Shown here piece by piece: positions 33,090-44,839 of a DNA stretch of 64,000 nt (positions are counted from its first letter, which is position 1; the number at the start of each line of letters is the position of its first letter). Source of the DNA: Chamaelirium japonicum (taxonomy: Eukaryota > Streptophyta > Magnoliopsida > Liliales > Melanthiaceae); contig CANTAL010000004.1 in NCBI GenBank assembly GCA_947650365.1, positions 1,647,501-1,711,500 on the forward strand, given 5' to 3'. The notes beneath the pieces are model-generated. The model made no database searches. It was given only the letters and a program-made list of their open reading frames with translations, and had not been told where the DNA came from. A program made the position numbers and the translations under genes.

Positions 33090-33480
33090 CCCTCTCTCTC
33101 TCCTTCCGTTTTCCGTTCTTTCCTTTCTTCGATCGATGAGAGCAGCGCTCTCTCTTTCCTTTCTTTGCACTCTCTCTCTCTCTTTTCTTTCTTTGCTCTA
33201 TTGTTTTCTTTTCTTAGCTTTCGGTTCACGGTGAGAGAGCAGCACCTCTCTCTCTCTTTGCTTTGTATTTTGGTGAGAGAGCCGGCCTCTCTCTCTTTGC
33301 TTTGGATGAGATAAGAGGCTTCTCTCTCTCCTTGCTTTCTTTGCTTCGGTTCACGATGAGAGAGCAGCTCCTCTCTCTCTCTTTGCTTTGGATTTTGGTG
33401 AGAGAGCTGGCCTCTCTCTCTTTGCTTTGGATTCGGTGAGATAAGAGGCTTCTCTCTCCTTGCTTTCTTTCTTCACACGT
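33090..33480 (-). repeat. GAGAGAG/CTCTCTC spacer repeats in D
   Basis: Five to six units pair GAGAGAGC with CTCTCTCTC across a few bases and include the word TTTGCTTTGG. Single units also lie at 32,110-32,220 and 32,630-32,708, that is, on both sides of the peroxidase fragment and between it and CAF1. A purine-rich spacer of the same style follows the NF-X1-like fragment in B. Confidence 0.75.
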
Positions 33481-33559
33481 GACGGGTTCGGCACTTTCCT
33501 TCTTCTTCTTTTTTTTTTTTTTTTGAAATCAAGAGGAGCTAGCGTTGCTATAGAATCCA

Positions 33560-34205
33560 AGACACCCCCCCCCCCTCTCAGTTTTGACAAAACCGAGGGG
33601 GGGGGTTGTGTGTTGATGTCGATACGCCCTCCTTCTCGGTTTTCTGACAAAACCAAGGGGTGGACTATTGTTAATGTCGACACACACACCCCTCTCGGTT
33701 TTCTGACGAAACCGAGGGGCGGGCTGCTAATGACGTGTCGTCGTCCCTTCCCCACTCGGTTTTTGTGCGAAACCGAGGGGGCTGCTTGTTGATGCCGGCA
33801 CCCCCCCCCCCCCCTCTCAGTTTTGACAAAACCGAGGGGGGGGGGTTGTGTGTTGATGTCGATACGCCCTCCTTCTCGGTTTTCTGACAAAACCAAGGGG
33901 TGGACTATTGTTAATGCCGACACACACACCCCTCTCGGTTTTCTGACGAAACCGAGGGGCGGGCTGCTAATGACGTGTCGTCGTCCCTTCCCCACTCGGT
34001 TTTTGTGCGAAACCGAGGGGGCTGCTTGTTGATGCCCGCACCCCCCCTCTTGGTTTTTTGACAAGACCGAGGGGTAGGTTGCTAATGACGTGCCAACACG
34101 CCTCCCTCTCGGTTTTCCGACGAAACCCAAGGGGTGGGCTGCTTGTGGGGTGCCGTCACCCCCTCCCCACTCGGTTTTTTATGCGAAACCGAGGGGGGCT
34201 GCTCG
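33560..34205 (-). repeat. CTCGGTTT hairpin array of D
   Basis: About 11 CTCGGTTTT...AAAACCGAG pairs. A block of about 243 bp is repeated almost identically (33,570-33,805 and 33,815-34,045). It is the counterpart of 3,180-4,015 in B. Confidence 0.88.
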
Positions 34206-34605
34206 TCGATGCTGTCACCTCGTTATTGGGGCTGCTAGAAGAGGCCAAGAAGTGTCAGTACTGAAAATAGTGTATTTTTAGAATTTCAGCCCCATTTGGA
34301 ACCGACACTTTTTCGGCCATATTCCTAAGCTACTGGTGCGCGAGGTTGTCGGCGAGGGACAACGCTACATTTGAGGGAGCCTCTTAGAGATAATCTAGGA
34401 CAACGCCGCATGATGGCTAGCCAGTCTTCACCCAATGTACTACCGCACCTGGTTACTGTGTTCGCCAGGTACTGCGGTCGTGTAAGGGTGTTGATTTGGC
34501 CAGGATCAAGGAAGTGTCTTTTTATCTCGCATTTCCGTAGATTTTTCGCCCACCCTGCTCTTAACTTATCGTTTGTGCCTCCATTGCAGGCTGCTCTTTT
34601 CAAAA

Positions 34606-37424
34606 TGAAATCCGTCAAGGGTCCCGCTGTGTTGGGAAAACACCATCGAGGAGCGAAGGAGGTTGTTTGCACTCCTCCTCGACCACATGTTGAGGATTCG
34701 GACAGTGGCTCTGACGGCGAGTTAGGGCCGTTAAGGCCCTTTGTGGACGAAGATTATGATGAACCCACCATCGATTGCACTAGTGTGGAGAAGAGGCGAA
34801 CATCCTGGGGTGAACTGATGGCCGAGTTTCGGGACAATGATGACAGGCCATCCATTGAGAGAGCTTATGCCGCCTTTGGGACTCGCCGGGATGCAGTTTT
34901 CCTCAAGGAGGCTAGCATGGAGAAGGTCCTGGGGACCCTTGTGACCATGGGCCAGATGAACAACGGACTACGCTTGCCTCTGCCTCCTTTTGCTGCCAGG
35001 CTACTGTCCATCTCTGATCTTTGTCCAGGGCAAGTTAGCGGCAACGCTTGGAGGGTGATCTATGCTTTTTGCCGAATCGAATCGGATCATCGCGAGGAAC
35101 TTGCTACTTGCTATTCTGAGATCCCTGATGGTGAAATTCCTCGTGTCGAGCTCGGGTATTTCTTTTATCACTATCGATGGCAGAAAGTGTCTGGGTCGAA
35201 GCTACTTTTTACTCTTATGCCGGAGTCACATCAGCCCCCGATAAAATATCCGAGTTCATCCGACAGGTTCTATCGTCTCTACCCCTTATCCGTGACTGGC
35301 GCATGGTGCTCCGTTGTCCGCGTGCCCGAATTGCCATTTAAAGTGTTTAGCTATGCAGTTGGCCGGTATTCGGGGAGCGGTAAGAGGGTGTGGCCTCAGG
35401 CGCGATGTAAGAAGTTGAACAAGCTCTTTAAGAAGTTGACTTTTGGGACTAATATGTGGAAGGATTTTACTTATTCCCCCGCGCGGCTTAAATGCCTCGG
35501 TTTGCTAGATTATGCGCTCTCCAGGGCGCCAGAGAATGTGGTGGTGGTGTCTGATTACGAGGAAGAGTTTCCTCGAGGTTTTGATGAGCCAAGCCGAGCC
35601 CAGCTGATGGAGGCGATGATTGAGCCTGCTCGGGTGACTCGAGAGATTGTTCCCGTCGAACTTGTGGTCCCCTGCGGAAAGGAGAAAAGGAAGGTACTAA
35701 GGCCCAAAAAGGCCCGAGAGAGGATTGTTATGTCTCGACGGCCTTCGAGCACGTGTCTTCCAAGGAAAAGTTTGAAATTGTGCGCCGCTGCGGTTGGGCA
35801 TGACTTGGTTCTCCCAGGTGCTGCTTTGAAGGAGGGTGGCGATGGCGCCCTCAATGTTAGCGAAGAAGACGACACGAGCGAGTCTTCTCTTATGGCTTCT
35901 GGTGACAGTGAAGACGAGGGATGCGCCGGATCCCCGCGTCCTTGCACTGGTTCTCCTGCTACAGTTTCTCCTTCTCGTGACCCTCGATTTGCAGGATCGA
36001 GAAGGAACTTGAGGATGTGGTTATCGACTGCCGACCTACCACTTTGAGTTACAAGCCTGGGCGTCTGATACACCGGTTTAAGGTTGGGAAGGCAAAGGAG
36101 AGCGAATGTCCTCAGGCTGAGGTTTGTGTTTTTCCAGAACATGGTCCTTCGATTCTTCCAGCGCGGAATTCCATGGGACCAGGATCATCGCCGAGATGGT
36201 TCTCCGCCCTGATCAGATGAGGGCGATGATGGCTGAGCTCAATGCTCCGGAGGAAGGGATTTGCCTGACTGAAGCGGTAGTTTCTGGACTCCCTGCGGTC
36301 GAGGGTGCTGGTGTTTCTTGTCCGATTGCCCTTGACGGTATCCTTCTTCTGCCTTCTTCCACCTTCGTTATTAGCCTGTGTTTTTCGGTCTGACTTTGTT
36401 GCTTTGTCCGCAGTGTCTGCTGGGGACACTCAAGTGCAGGAGGTAGCTACCCTGATTCGGGACGCCCCAGTGGCTTAGCCGGACGAGGCCATGGTTGACG
36501 GCGTCGTTGGTGAACCTTCCGCCTCGAGGGGTTGTGCACGAGTTAGGGAGGGGAAGCCTGCTTCAGTGCCTCGGAGAGTGAAAGGAAAAGTTGTGGCATC
36601 AAGGCCTGCATCAAATACGTTGGCTCGTCCCCCAGTTTCACCCTTAGAGCTTACCACTTTTTACAGAAAACATCTGGAACTGCCCCAGGCCTGTCACCCA
36701 AAAGTTGTGGATGGTATTGAGGATGCGGTGAGCCTTCCCATGGTTCCTTCCTCCTTTCCTTTTTACTTGATATACTGTACTAATTTATTGATCCTTGGAG
36801 CGAGATGTCGACCCTTCTAGATATCGGGATCCGTAGTGGGCACAGAGGCCTTTATAGAAAAGTCAAGTGCCTTGAGGAGGAACTTAAGGCGGCTCTGGGA
36901 CGTGCTGAGTCTGCTGAGAAGACGGTGAAGAAGCTCTCTGTCGGGTCCAAGAAGGATGAACGTTCGGCAGTGATGTAGCGTACCCGAGCTGAAGGTTTTG
37001 AGAAGGACAAAGCCCTTGACGCGAAGAAGCTTGAGGATCAAGCGGCCATCATTACAACTCTGCAATCTCAGATTGCCCTGCATGAGCAGTGGAGGAGTCG
37101 GTGACTGGCTTGAGGACCCGAGTCGCCGAGCTTGAGGAGAAAGATATGACTCGTGCCATTCAGCTTGAAGCAAGGGAAGCAGAGGTTGCTAGTCTGCATG
37201 GGCGGGAGTCCGAGCTTCAAAAACAGATTGATGAGCTGGCGGCGAGTAGTCAGTCATCTGCCGTTGCGCGGGAGCAGGAGGTCGCCGGCCTTTGCAAGCG
37301 TGTTGCAGAGCTTGAGAAAGACTGCGGAGAGTACTACACCGGATGGCTTGAGTCTTTAGATACCCTCAAAGCCATCAAGTCCACACGCACTTTGGCTCCG
37401 ACTGCTGCTACGCGGCCTTCTTGA
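34606..37424 (+). CDS. antisense extra ORF of D (PF04195-like)
   Basis: A plus-strand gene lies opposite to gag-pol between the 106-bp repeats and the hairpin array. The ATG at 34,606 follows a good splice acceptor (CTCCATTGCAG, ending 34,589), so the leader probably has an intron. The first exon is open to about 36,047 and contains GLRLPLPPFAARLLSISDL and YFFYHYRW, resembling Pfam PF04195 (putative gypsy-type transposon domain, function unknown). Further acceptors end at 35,993 and near 36,413. Later segments (36,480-36,730, 36,805-36,980, 37,089-37,424) encode basic and long coiled-coil regions; one TAG is at 36,976-36,978. Exon borders are inferred. Tat elements often carry such a gene, but the role is not known. 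Confidence 0.65.
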
Positions 37425-37599
37425 GCCCCATTTTCTTGACTTGTACTCCTCTTCTTTTCCATTTATCGTCGTTCATCTTGATGCAGTTGCATGCCTTGCT
37501 TAATAAATTGCACTATTTACATTTGAGTTTTTAACTTTGTTTGTGTGAGAGCACTCCAGCTTGACAATTCGATGGTTCATATTTTTGTGTTTGAGGGTG

Positions 37600-38215
37600 A
37601 ACTCTGAGTTGCTTTGAGTTTCCAACTTGAATAAGCGGAATCGAATTTTTTGGGTTGACCTGGGTTGCCATGAGTTATTCTTATTTGACTTTAGCCTTGA
37701 AGTGGCGTAGTCGAATTTACTTCGAGCTTCCGACTCGAACTGGTGGAATCGAAGTATTTGGGTTGACCTGGGTTGCCAGGAGCCTTTTTATCAGAATTTT
37801 GCCTTGAAAGGGCATACCCGATTTTGCTTCGAGCTTCCGACTTGAACAGACGGAATCGAAGGCTTAATATGACCTGGGTTGCTAGGAGCCTTTTTATCGG
37901 GATTTAGCCTTGAAAGGGCACATCCGATTTTGCTTCGAGCTTCCGACTTGAACTGGCGGAATCGAAGGCTTAATATGACCTGGGTTGCCAGGAGCCTTTT
38001 TATCGGGATTTAGCCTTGAAAGGGCACATCCGATTTTGCTTTGAGCTTCCGACTTGAATTGGCGGAATCGAAGGCTTAATATGACCTGGGTTGCCAGGAG
38101 CCTTTTTATTGGGATTTAGCCTTGAAAGGGCACATCCGATTTTGCTTCGAGCTTCCGACTTGAATTGGCGGAATCGAAGGCTTAATATGACCTGGGTTGC
38201 CAGGAGCCTTTTGGT
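37600..38215. repeat. 106-bp tandem repeat, 6 copies, after integrase of D
   Basis: GTTGCCAGG words are at 37,772, 37,878, 37,984, 38,090 and 38,196, a 106-bp period, with an older copy before them. It is the reverse complement of the array at 1-530 in B. Confidence 0.93.
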
Positions 38216-38375
38216 ACCTCACACAGGCTGAATAGAATTTCAATAGACTTGAACTTGGAGAAAAATAGATATTTTATTGATAAACTAAATTCGCGGTTAC
38301 AAATTTCAGAGTTTGGTTAAGGGTAGAAGATTTTCAAATGGGTTATTTCCAAGCTCGGGGTAGTCGCCTTCCATC

Positions 38376-39281
38376 CTAGTCGATCAGCCTATATGAGCCT
38401 TTTCTGCCTCTGGACTCTATAACGTATGGCCCATCCCAAGACGGAGCGAACTTGCCACTAGCAACTTTCTTCGTGTTTGGGAAGACGGCTCTGAGTACCA
38501 TGTCTCCCACACTGAACTCTCTTTTCTTGACTCTTTTATCGTACGCCCTCTTGATCTTCTGCTGGTAGTCGGTGACGTGAGCAGCCGCTGAGTCCCTCAG
38601 TTCCTCCACGAAGTCCAGGTCATTGATTCTGAGCTCATTGTTCATTCCAGACTCAACAGCCTTAGTCCTGACCGTGGAGTGGAGCGCTTCAGTAAGTAGG
38701 ACAGCTTTGGAGCCATACTTGAGGTGGAACGGGGAGAATCCAGTCGATCGCCGCGGGGTAGTACGATACGCCCATAATACTTCCGGAAGCATTTTCTCCC
38801 ATAGGCCTTTTCGAGGTCCCAACTTCTTCTTCAAAGTATCCATGATTGCCTTGTTTGATGCCTCGGCTTGCCCGTTGCACTGTGGGTATCTAGGCGTCGA
38901 ATAGAATAGTTTGATCCCGTAACCTTGGCAGAATTCTCTGAAGTTGTCTGAATCAAACTGGGCTCCATTATCAGCTATTAGTACCTTAGGGGACCCGAAC
39001 CTTGAAAAGATATTGCCTCTGACAAACTTGATGACTTCGACATCGGTGATCCTTGCTATCGGCACTGTTTCGATCCACTTGGTGAAGTAGTCTGTTGCAA
39101 CAAGGAGATACTTTTTCTGGGTTGGTGACGGCGGGAAAGGCCCCAGGAAATCTAACCCCCATTGATGAAAAGGCCACGGGCTTGTTAGGGGGTTTAGATC
39201 TCCTGCAGGGATGTGAATCTGCTTTGCATGCCGCTGACACTGCTCGCATCTTTTGACGAATTCTCGAGCATCTTTGACCAT
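38376..39281 (-). pseudogene. integrase of D
   Basis: The frame from 39,281 to the stop at 38,376-38,378 covers nearly all of integrase. The zinc-binding part begins just upstream of a TAG stop (39,381-39,383) with IHSGACGNHAGG; then CEQCQRH, the catalytic core with GLDFLGPFPP, ADNGAQFDS and GQAEASN (DDE triad), a GKFAPSWDGPYVIE end and no chromodomain. It joins viral DNA to the target with a 5-bp staggered cut, as the TSDs show. It is in the same frame as gag and RT. Confidence 0.93.
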
Positions 39282-39380
39282 GGTCGGCCAGTAGTATCCT
39301 TGCAGCTTGACTTTGCCTTCTAGCGATCTACCCCCGGCGTGGTTGCCGCATGCCCCTGAATGTATCTCTGTAAGGATTCT

Positions 39381-41330
39381 CTATGACTGTTCCTTGGATA
39401 GGCACTGAAGGTACATACCTCCATGTGGCTGCCAATAGAGGTCTTCTCCGTCGAGACGGAAGCGATGAATTTTCCTCAGAAGTTTCTTTGCTTGAACGGG
39501 GTCCTCAGGTAGGACCTTTTGCTGAAGATAGCCGATTATAGGTACCAACCATCCCGTGGGCGCTTCAATCGTTATATCAGTAATCATGCCGGTCTGATGA
39601 TTAAGGTTCACCCTTGGGTATCTTTGGAAATCAATCTTGATTTCTCTGACCTCCTGTTCATCCTCGAGAACTGAAGCTGCATTTGCGAGAGCGTCAGCGA
39701 TTCGATTGTCGGATCGAGGGATCTCCTTGAATTCGATCTCCTGGAAGTATTCAGATAGCTTCCGCACCATGGTCAAGTACTGCTGCATCCTGCTGTCCTT
39801 GGCTTCGTACTGCCCCTCGATCTGCCTGACGATGAGTTGAGAGTCGCTATGAATGGTTATCTGCTTGATTGATAAGCTCAAGGCTATCTCCATGCCGGCA
39901 AGGATTGCTTCGTACTCGGCCTCATTGTTTGTGGCTGCAAAACCGAGCATGATGGATCGCTGAATCTTGTGCAGGTCTGAGGAGATGAGTAATATTCCGA
40001 TTCCACAGCCTGCTGAGCTTGAGGCCCCGTCGGTGTAAAGGTTCCAGCCGGTCAACGGGTGGCTAGGAAGCGCGTGAAGCTCTGCGGGTTTGCCTTTCCC
40101 ATTATCATCCAATTCGAGGTCAGGATCTTGATGCAGGCCGACTGGGTCCTCAACTGGGAAGTCTGTGAGGAAGTCTGCTAGTGCCTGCCCCTTGATCGAG
40201 ACTCTTGGCTCGAAGAGCACTCCCAATGAGCTTATTTCTGTTACCCACTTGGCCATCCTCCCGGCGTGATCGGATCGATCGAGGATGTCCTTGAGGGGAT
40301 GTTCTGTGGTGACTGTGACTTGATGAGCGACAAAGTACGGCCTTAGTCTTCGGGTTGCCATGAGCAGAGCTAAAACTACCTTCTCGACCCTTGAGTATCT
40401 TGTTTCTGCTGGAAGCAGAGCATGGCTAGTGTAGTAGATTGGGCGCTCGAGCCCGTCTCTTCGGCTTACAAGCACCGCACCGGTGGCTTGCTCAGAGACC
40501 GATAGGTAAACCCATAGGGGTTCCCCTAGCATGGGAGCTACCAGTAGCGGTGGCTGGACAAGGTAAGCCTTGATGTTTTGGAAGGCTTCTTCACAGGAGC
40601 TATCCCATTTAGAGTTATTGCCCTTCCGAAGCCTCTCGAAGAAAGGCTTGCATCTGTCAGAGTGCTTGGATATAAAGCGATTCAGCGCTGCTAGACGACC
40701 GGTGAGTCGTCTGACCTCCTGTTCATTTGATGGCGATGGTAACTCCTGGATGGCTCTAATCTGGTCCGGATGGGCCTCGATCCCTCTTTGCATGATGAGG
40801 AATCCAAGGAACTTTCCGGATTTCACACCGAAGGCGCACTTTGCTGGGTTGAGCTTCATCCGATAGTATCGCAGGATGTTGAATGTTTCCTCCAGGTCCT
40901 TGAGGTGATCTTCTCTTCTTCGGCTTTTGGTGAGCAGGTCGTCTATGTAGACTTCCACGTTCCGGCCAATTTGCTTCTCGAACATCTTTGTGACGAGTCG
41001 TTGATATGTTGAGCCAGCATTCTTGAGGCCAAAAGGCATCACATTGTAGCAATAGAGCTCACGATCCGTCGCGAAGCATGTTTTCTCCTGATCGTCCTTG
41101 TGTAGTGGAATCTGATTGTATCCGGAGTATCCATCTACAAAGGATAGTAGCTCATGCCCTGCTGTAGAATCGACAAGTCGATCGATCCGTGGTAACGGGA
41201 AGGGATCTTTCGGGCAGGCCATTTTGAGATTAGTGAAGTCAATACAGACCCTGATCTTTCCATTCTTCTTTGGTACCGCGATGACATCGGAGATCCAAGT
41301 CGGGTACTTGACTTCTTGAATGAAGTTGGC
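39381..41330 (-). pseudogene. reverse transcriptase and dual RNase H of D
   Basis: The frame is open from 41,330 to the TAG at 39,381-39,383. RT motifs include CIDFTNLKMACPKDPFPLPR, FVDGYSGYNQI, MPFGLKNAG and the catalytic YIDD (40,938-40,949). The first RNase H follows (GAVLVSRR, LPAETRYSRVEK), then an archaeal-type RNase H with YTDGAS, NEAEYEAI, HSDSQL and ADALANAASV. Two RNase H domains in tandem are a known Tat mark. A TAG at 41,331-41,333 separates it from the upstream pol part. Confidence 0.94.
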
Positions 41331-41333
41331 CTA

Positions 41334-42470
41334 AAGAAGCTTGGCCACTTCTTCCCGGACTGCAGCAGCTCGTTCCGGCCTCATGGTTCTTGGCTTTTGT
41401 TGGATGGCAACGGCTCCGTCTTTGACATTTAGCCGGTGGCAAGCGACCTTGGGGTCGATGCCCGGCATATCTTCAAAGATCCAAGCAAATACGTCAATGT
41501 TGGCTCGGAGAAAGGTTATCATCTGCTTCGCCTCTTCCTTGGACAAGTCAGCCCCGATGTACGTTTCGCGCAGCTGCCCACCTTCCCTGATCTCCACCTT
41601 GACGATGGGCTCGATCGAGGGTGAGCCATCCCACTCTCCCAGTGGTGGAACTGGAAGAGTTGGGTCTTTCAGTAATTGCTATTGCTTCGAGGTGCCGGCC
41701 TCGTTGGCCGACCTTTTGGATGGGAGGATGGATCGTGCTTTTTGTTTGGCGGTGACAGCTTCAAAGGACTTGCTAGCCGCCTGATTCCCTCTGATACACC
41801 TGATGCCTTCATTGGTGGAAAACTTGAGGAGCTGGTGGTAGGAAGAGGATACTCCCCCAAGACGATGCAGGAAGGGACTTCCCAGGATGATGTTGTAGCT
41901 CGATGTACCGTCACATACGGCAAACCGAGTGGAGACTCAGGTCTTCTCTGTCAATTCAACAGTAAGTTTAGCCTCGCCAAGGACTTTGCCTTCACCCCCA
42001 TCGAAGCCGGTGATGATCAGAGGCAGATGCTCGAGGCTCTCAGCTCCGTGGCCAAGGCTTGAGAAACAGTTGCTGAACATGATATCCACGGAGCAACCGG
42101 TGTCGATCAGAATCCGACTGACTGGTACTCCATCAACTTTGAGCTGCAGGACGAGCGGGTCCTGGTGTGGTAGAAGTACTTCTTCCAGATCACGAGGTGT
42201 GAAGATAATTGCCAGCCAGGGCAGCCCAGGCCAAGGCTGCTCGACCCAAGTTTCTTGCACGTTGGCTGCCTGGCGGACGTTGTGAATTCGCCTTTCAAGG
42301 CGTTCCACTTCTTTGCCAGAAGGTGCTCGCCGATGTAAGTGTCCGTGAACCACATTCACTCGGTGGCTTCTGCATCCATGGATCATGTTAACTCCCTTCC
42401 GCTTCTGCTGCTGCCTTTCTTTCTCTTGCCTTGGTTCTTTATTGGCGATGTAGCCATCAAGTCGCCCTTC
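41334..42470 (-). pseudogene. protease and pol N-terminal region of D
   Basis: The aspartic protease active site is RILIDTGCSVDIMF (near 42,100). The reading frame is that of gag but is broken by TGA at 41,937-41,939 and TAG at 41,679-41,681. After the protease, YNIILGSPFLHRL and a linker to RT (IGADLSKEEAKQMI, WIFEDMPGIDP, HRLNVKDG) are recognisable. The protein would process Gag-Pol. The TGA most simply derives from CGA, as A has Arg at this place. Confidence 0.9.
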
Positions 42471-43868
42471 CTAGACCAAGTCTTCGATGTGGTGCTTCAG
42501 CCGCCAGCAGGTTGAAGTCGGGTGCCCGTGGCTGCGATGGAATTCGCAGTAGACAGTCGTATCCTTGGTCTGCTCCGAGTTTGGAGGAAGGGGTTGCGGC
42601 CACTTGCAGAATGGCTCGTTCTGAAGGTAGGCGAATATATCTTTGATTGAGGTGTTCAACTCGGTGAACACCCTCTGCTCCCTTGTAGCTCTCCTCTTCC
42701 CTGCTGGAGGGATTTTTGGTTCCTCATTTTGCCTCTTGGCTGGTTTCTTCTCTTCGGATGCCGCATTGGCATGCTTCTTGTAGCGTGCATCCCTCGGGAC
42801 TTCGTCAGCCTTCCTGTGTCGTGAGTCGCGAGGTTCGCATGGCTCGCGCAACTTTCTGGCTTGCTGGTTGTCCTCCATATCTATCTCCCGCTGCACGCGT
42901 TTGAACATCGCCTCCAAGGAGCTCGGAGGATGTCGGATAAAATCAGTATAGACGTGGAGTTCCGGTCGGATGGCATTCTGGAATGCCAACATAATGGCCT
43001 CCTCATTTTGGTAACTGCCAGTGAGCTCAGAATGCTCATTGCGAAACCTGGTTGTGAACCTCCTCAGGGATTCATAGGAGCCCATCTTCAGCCGGTAAAG
43101 AGTATCCAACTTCTTTTCTGGCTTCAGGTTAAGCCGATAATGATCCATGAAGAGTTCTACCAGTTCTTCGAAAGTAGCCACCGCTCCAGTGGGCAATGTG
43201 TGGTACCAATCGAGGGAAGGCCCTTCGAGGCTTCCCGCAAACATTCGGCAAAGAACATGGTTCTCATACTCGTACGGCGTCAAGGCCTGCTTGTAGGCTA
43301 GGATGTGGAGGGCTGGGTCTCCCTTGATGCAGTCGAACTTGGGCAGAATTGGTGTTCGCCAACCCACAGGGAAAGGGGTTGCGAGCACCTTGGGATGAAG
43401 AGGCCCCGCTGAGGCGATTAGTAGCCTGCGATCTTGATGGCGGCGTCCCACATCGGTGGTTTGCCTTCGTCGGTTGAGTAGCTCACGTGCATCTGACATT
43501 CTTGCATGCGAGTGAACGGGGTGTCCAATGGACCCCGTTGATTCAGGTGACTTCTCTCGACGGTGGCTTGGAGCTCCATCGATGTTGAGACGATCCCACA
43601 CCGTTTGTTTAGGTGATTGCGTAGATGCCTGACGCTTTTCGGCATGAGCCCTCCTCGGTTCTTCGAGGTGATGACTCACAGTTGGGTGAGTCTTCAGTGG
43701 GCGTTCAGTCGCAGTGGGAGAGTTGAGGATCATAACCCCCGCCCTCTCAGCTGCCTTCTTCAAGGAGTCTCTCTCTTGTTCGAGGGCCGCATTCTTCTTG
43801 AGGAGATTTAGTAGCTGGAAGTCAGCAGCCGAGATCTCGTATGTAGCCTGAGGCTCGTTCCCTTGCAT
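42471..43868 (-). pseudogene. gag of D
   Basis: The frame of 465 codons starts at the ATG at 43,868. The N-terminus is a predicted coiled coil (NLLKKNAALEQERDSLKKAA). A capsid-type retrotransposon gag domain lies at about residues 190-320 (KGDPALHILAYKQAL, YRLNLKPEKKLDTLYRL, NEEAIMLAFQNAI). Near the end is YCEFHRSHGHPTSTC, the Cys/His motif usual in this lineage. It ends in TAG at 42,471-42,473, but the same frame continues into protease, so this stop is either a mutation or a suppressible gag-pol border. In A the corresponding place is a sense codon, favouring mutation. Confidence 0.88.
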
Positions 43869-44211
43869 AGCATGTTCTTTGCCAGACCGACGCCTCGGGG
43901 ATGATGGGTCTCGCCGATCGCTGTGCCCTTCTGGAAGGCTGCCTTGCGGCCCAGCCGTTCCCGAACATTTTTTCGGTTGGTTGCAACCGAGACTTCTTAT
44001 TCTTCTTCGATCAGCATATCGTTTGTTCGTTCAACACCCGCCTTTGGTGGGTTGGTGCTGGCCTTCACCATTGAGCGTGTTGATGTCGGCGTGATGAAGG
44101 CGTTGAGGTTGATTTGGAGGAGGACTTGCGGCTCATCACCACAAGCTGAAAAGGAGTCGGTAGAGGTGTGGGTAAGACCTCTATCGATATCCCACAGACG
44201 ACACCAAAGAT
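43869..44211 (-). other. leader and primer site of D
   Basis: On the minus strand, sequence between the 5' LTR and the gag ATG. The primer binding site is TTTGGTGTCGTCTGTGGG at about 44,190-44,208, a mutated form of the TGGCGCC-type site in C. No ORF is recognised here. Confidence 0.75.
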
Positions 44212-44834
44212 TATAGGGGGAAATTTCCAAGCCGCCTTGATCGAGAATCCCACCCCACAGCCTTGATTGAATTTGATGGATTTGCAAGTGTATAGATGAA
44301 GATTAGAGAGATGAGACTGAGATAGAGGGTAGAGAGTGTTGGCACAAGAATTGTTGACGGAGTTCGGTCTTACGACCTACGTCTCCGGGCGAGAGGTGCC
44401 ACCTGATCTTCACTATAATTTGAGTAAATGAGGGGTGAGCGTTCTCTTGACAGGCCAAGAGAAGCTTCGTATAGTGGGGTTTCACGGAGCAACTAGAAGA
44501 GAATAAGAAGGGGAGAATTGAGCTCTAGCACTTGCTCTGAAATCCTCCTCCTCTGATTGAATGACCAACCCCCTTCCTGGATGCCTTGGGGGTCCTTTTA
44601 TAGCGTAGGCACGTGCCCGATATGGCAGTGATGACGTGGCGCTGATGATGTGGCACTGGTTCTGGGCCTCCTTGTTGGGCCCTTATTGGGCCGTTGTTCG
44701 GGCCCAATAAGGGGGAGGGCTTGATCTGTGAGCCCCATAGAGTGGGCCCATGAACCCGGGCGGGCTTACCCACTTGGGCCATTGCGCGGGCCCACGCCGC
44801 TCTGATCCGGTCCGGTACAATTTTTGCACCCACA
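44212..44834 (-). repeat. 5' LTR of D
   Basis: It is 623 bp long. On the minus strand it starts TGTGGGTGCAAAAATTG at 44,834. Its end reads CCCCCTATA instead of CCCCCCACA because two G-to-A changes (plus-strand view) have altered the terminus. Most of its 12 differences from the 3' LTR are transitions. Confidence 0.95.
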
Positions 44835-44839
44835 GGAAT

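Larger units (their letters stand above)
30880..44834 (-). mobile_element. Tat-lineage Gypsy retrotransposon D, full length
   Basis: The element is 13,955 bp with two 623-bp LTRs and TSD ggaat (30,875-30,879; 44,835-44,839). Minus-strand order: 5' LTR, primer site, gag, protease, RT, RNase H, integrase, 106-bp repeats, ORF on the other strand, CTCGGTTT hairpins, captured CAF1 and peroxidase fragments, CTCGGTACC array, polypurine tract, 3' LTR. The LTRs differ at 12 positions by eye (1.9 percent), so insertion is fairly recent. Five in-frame stops make it non-autonomous now. Confidence 0.97.

Noticed and set aside
38376..43868. Endogenous pararetrovirus
   Set aside because: An integrase with DDE motifs, LTRs with TSD and dual RNase H identify a Tat Gypsy element; no movement-protein region is seen.
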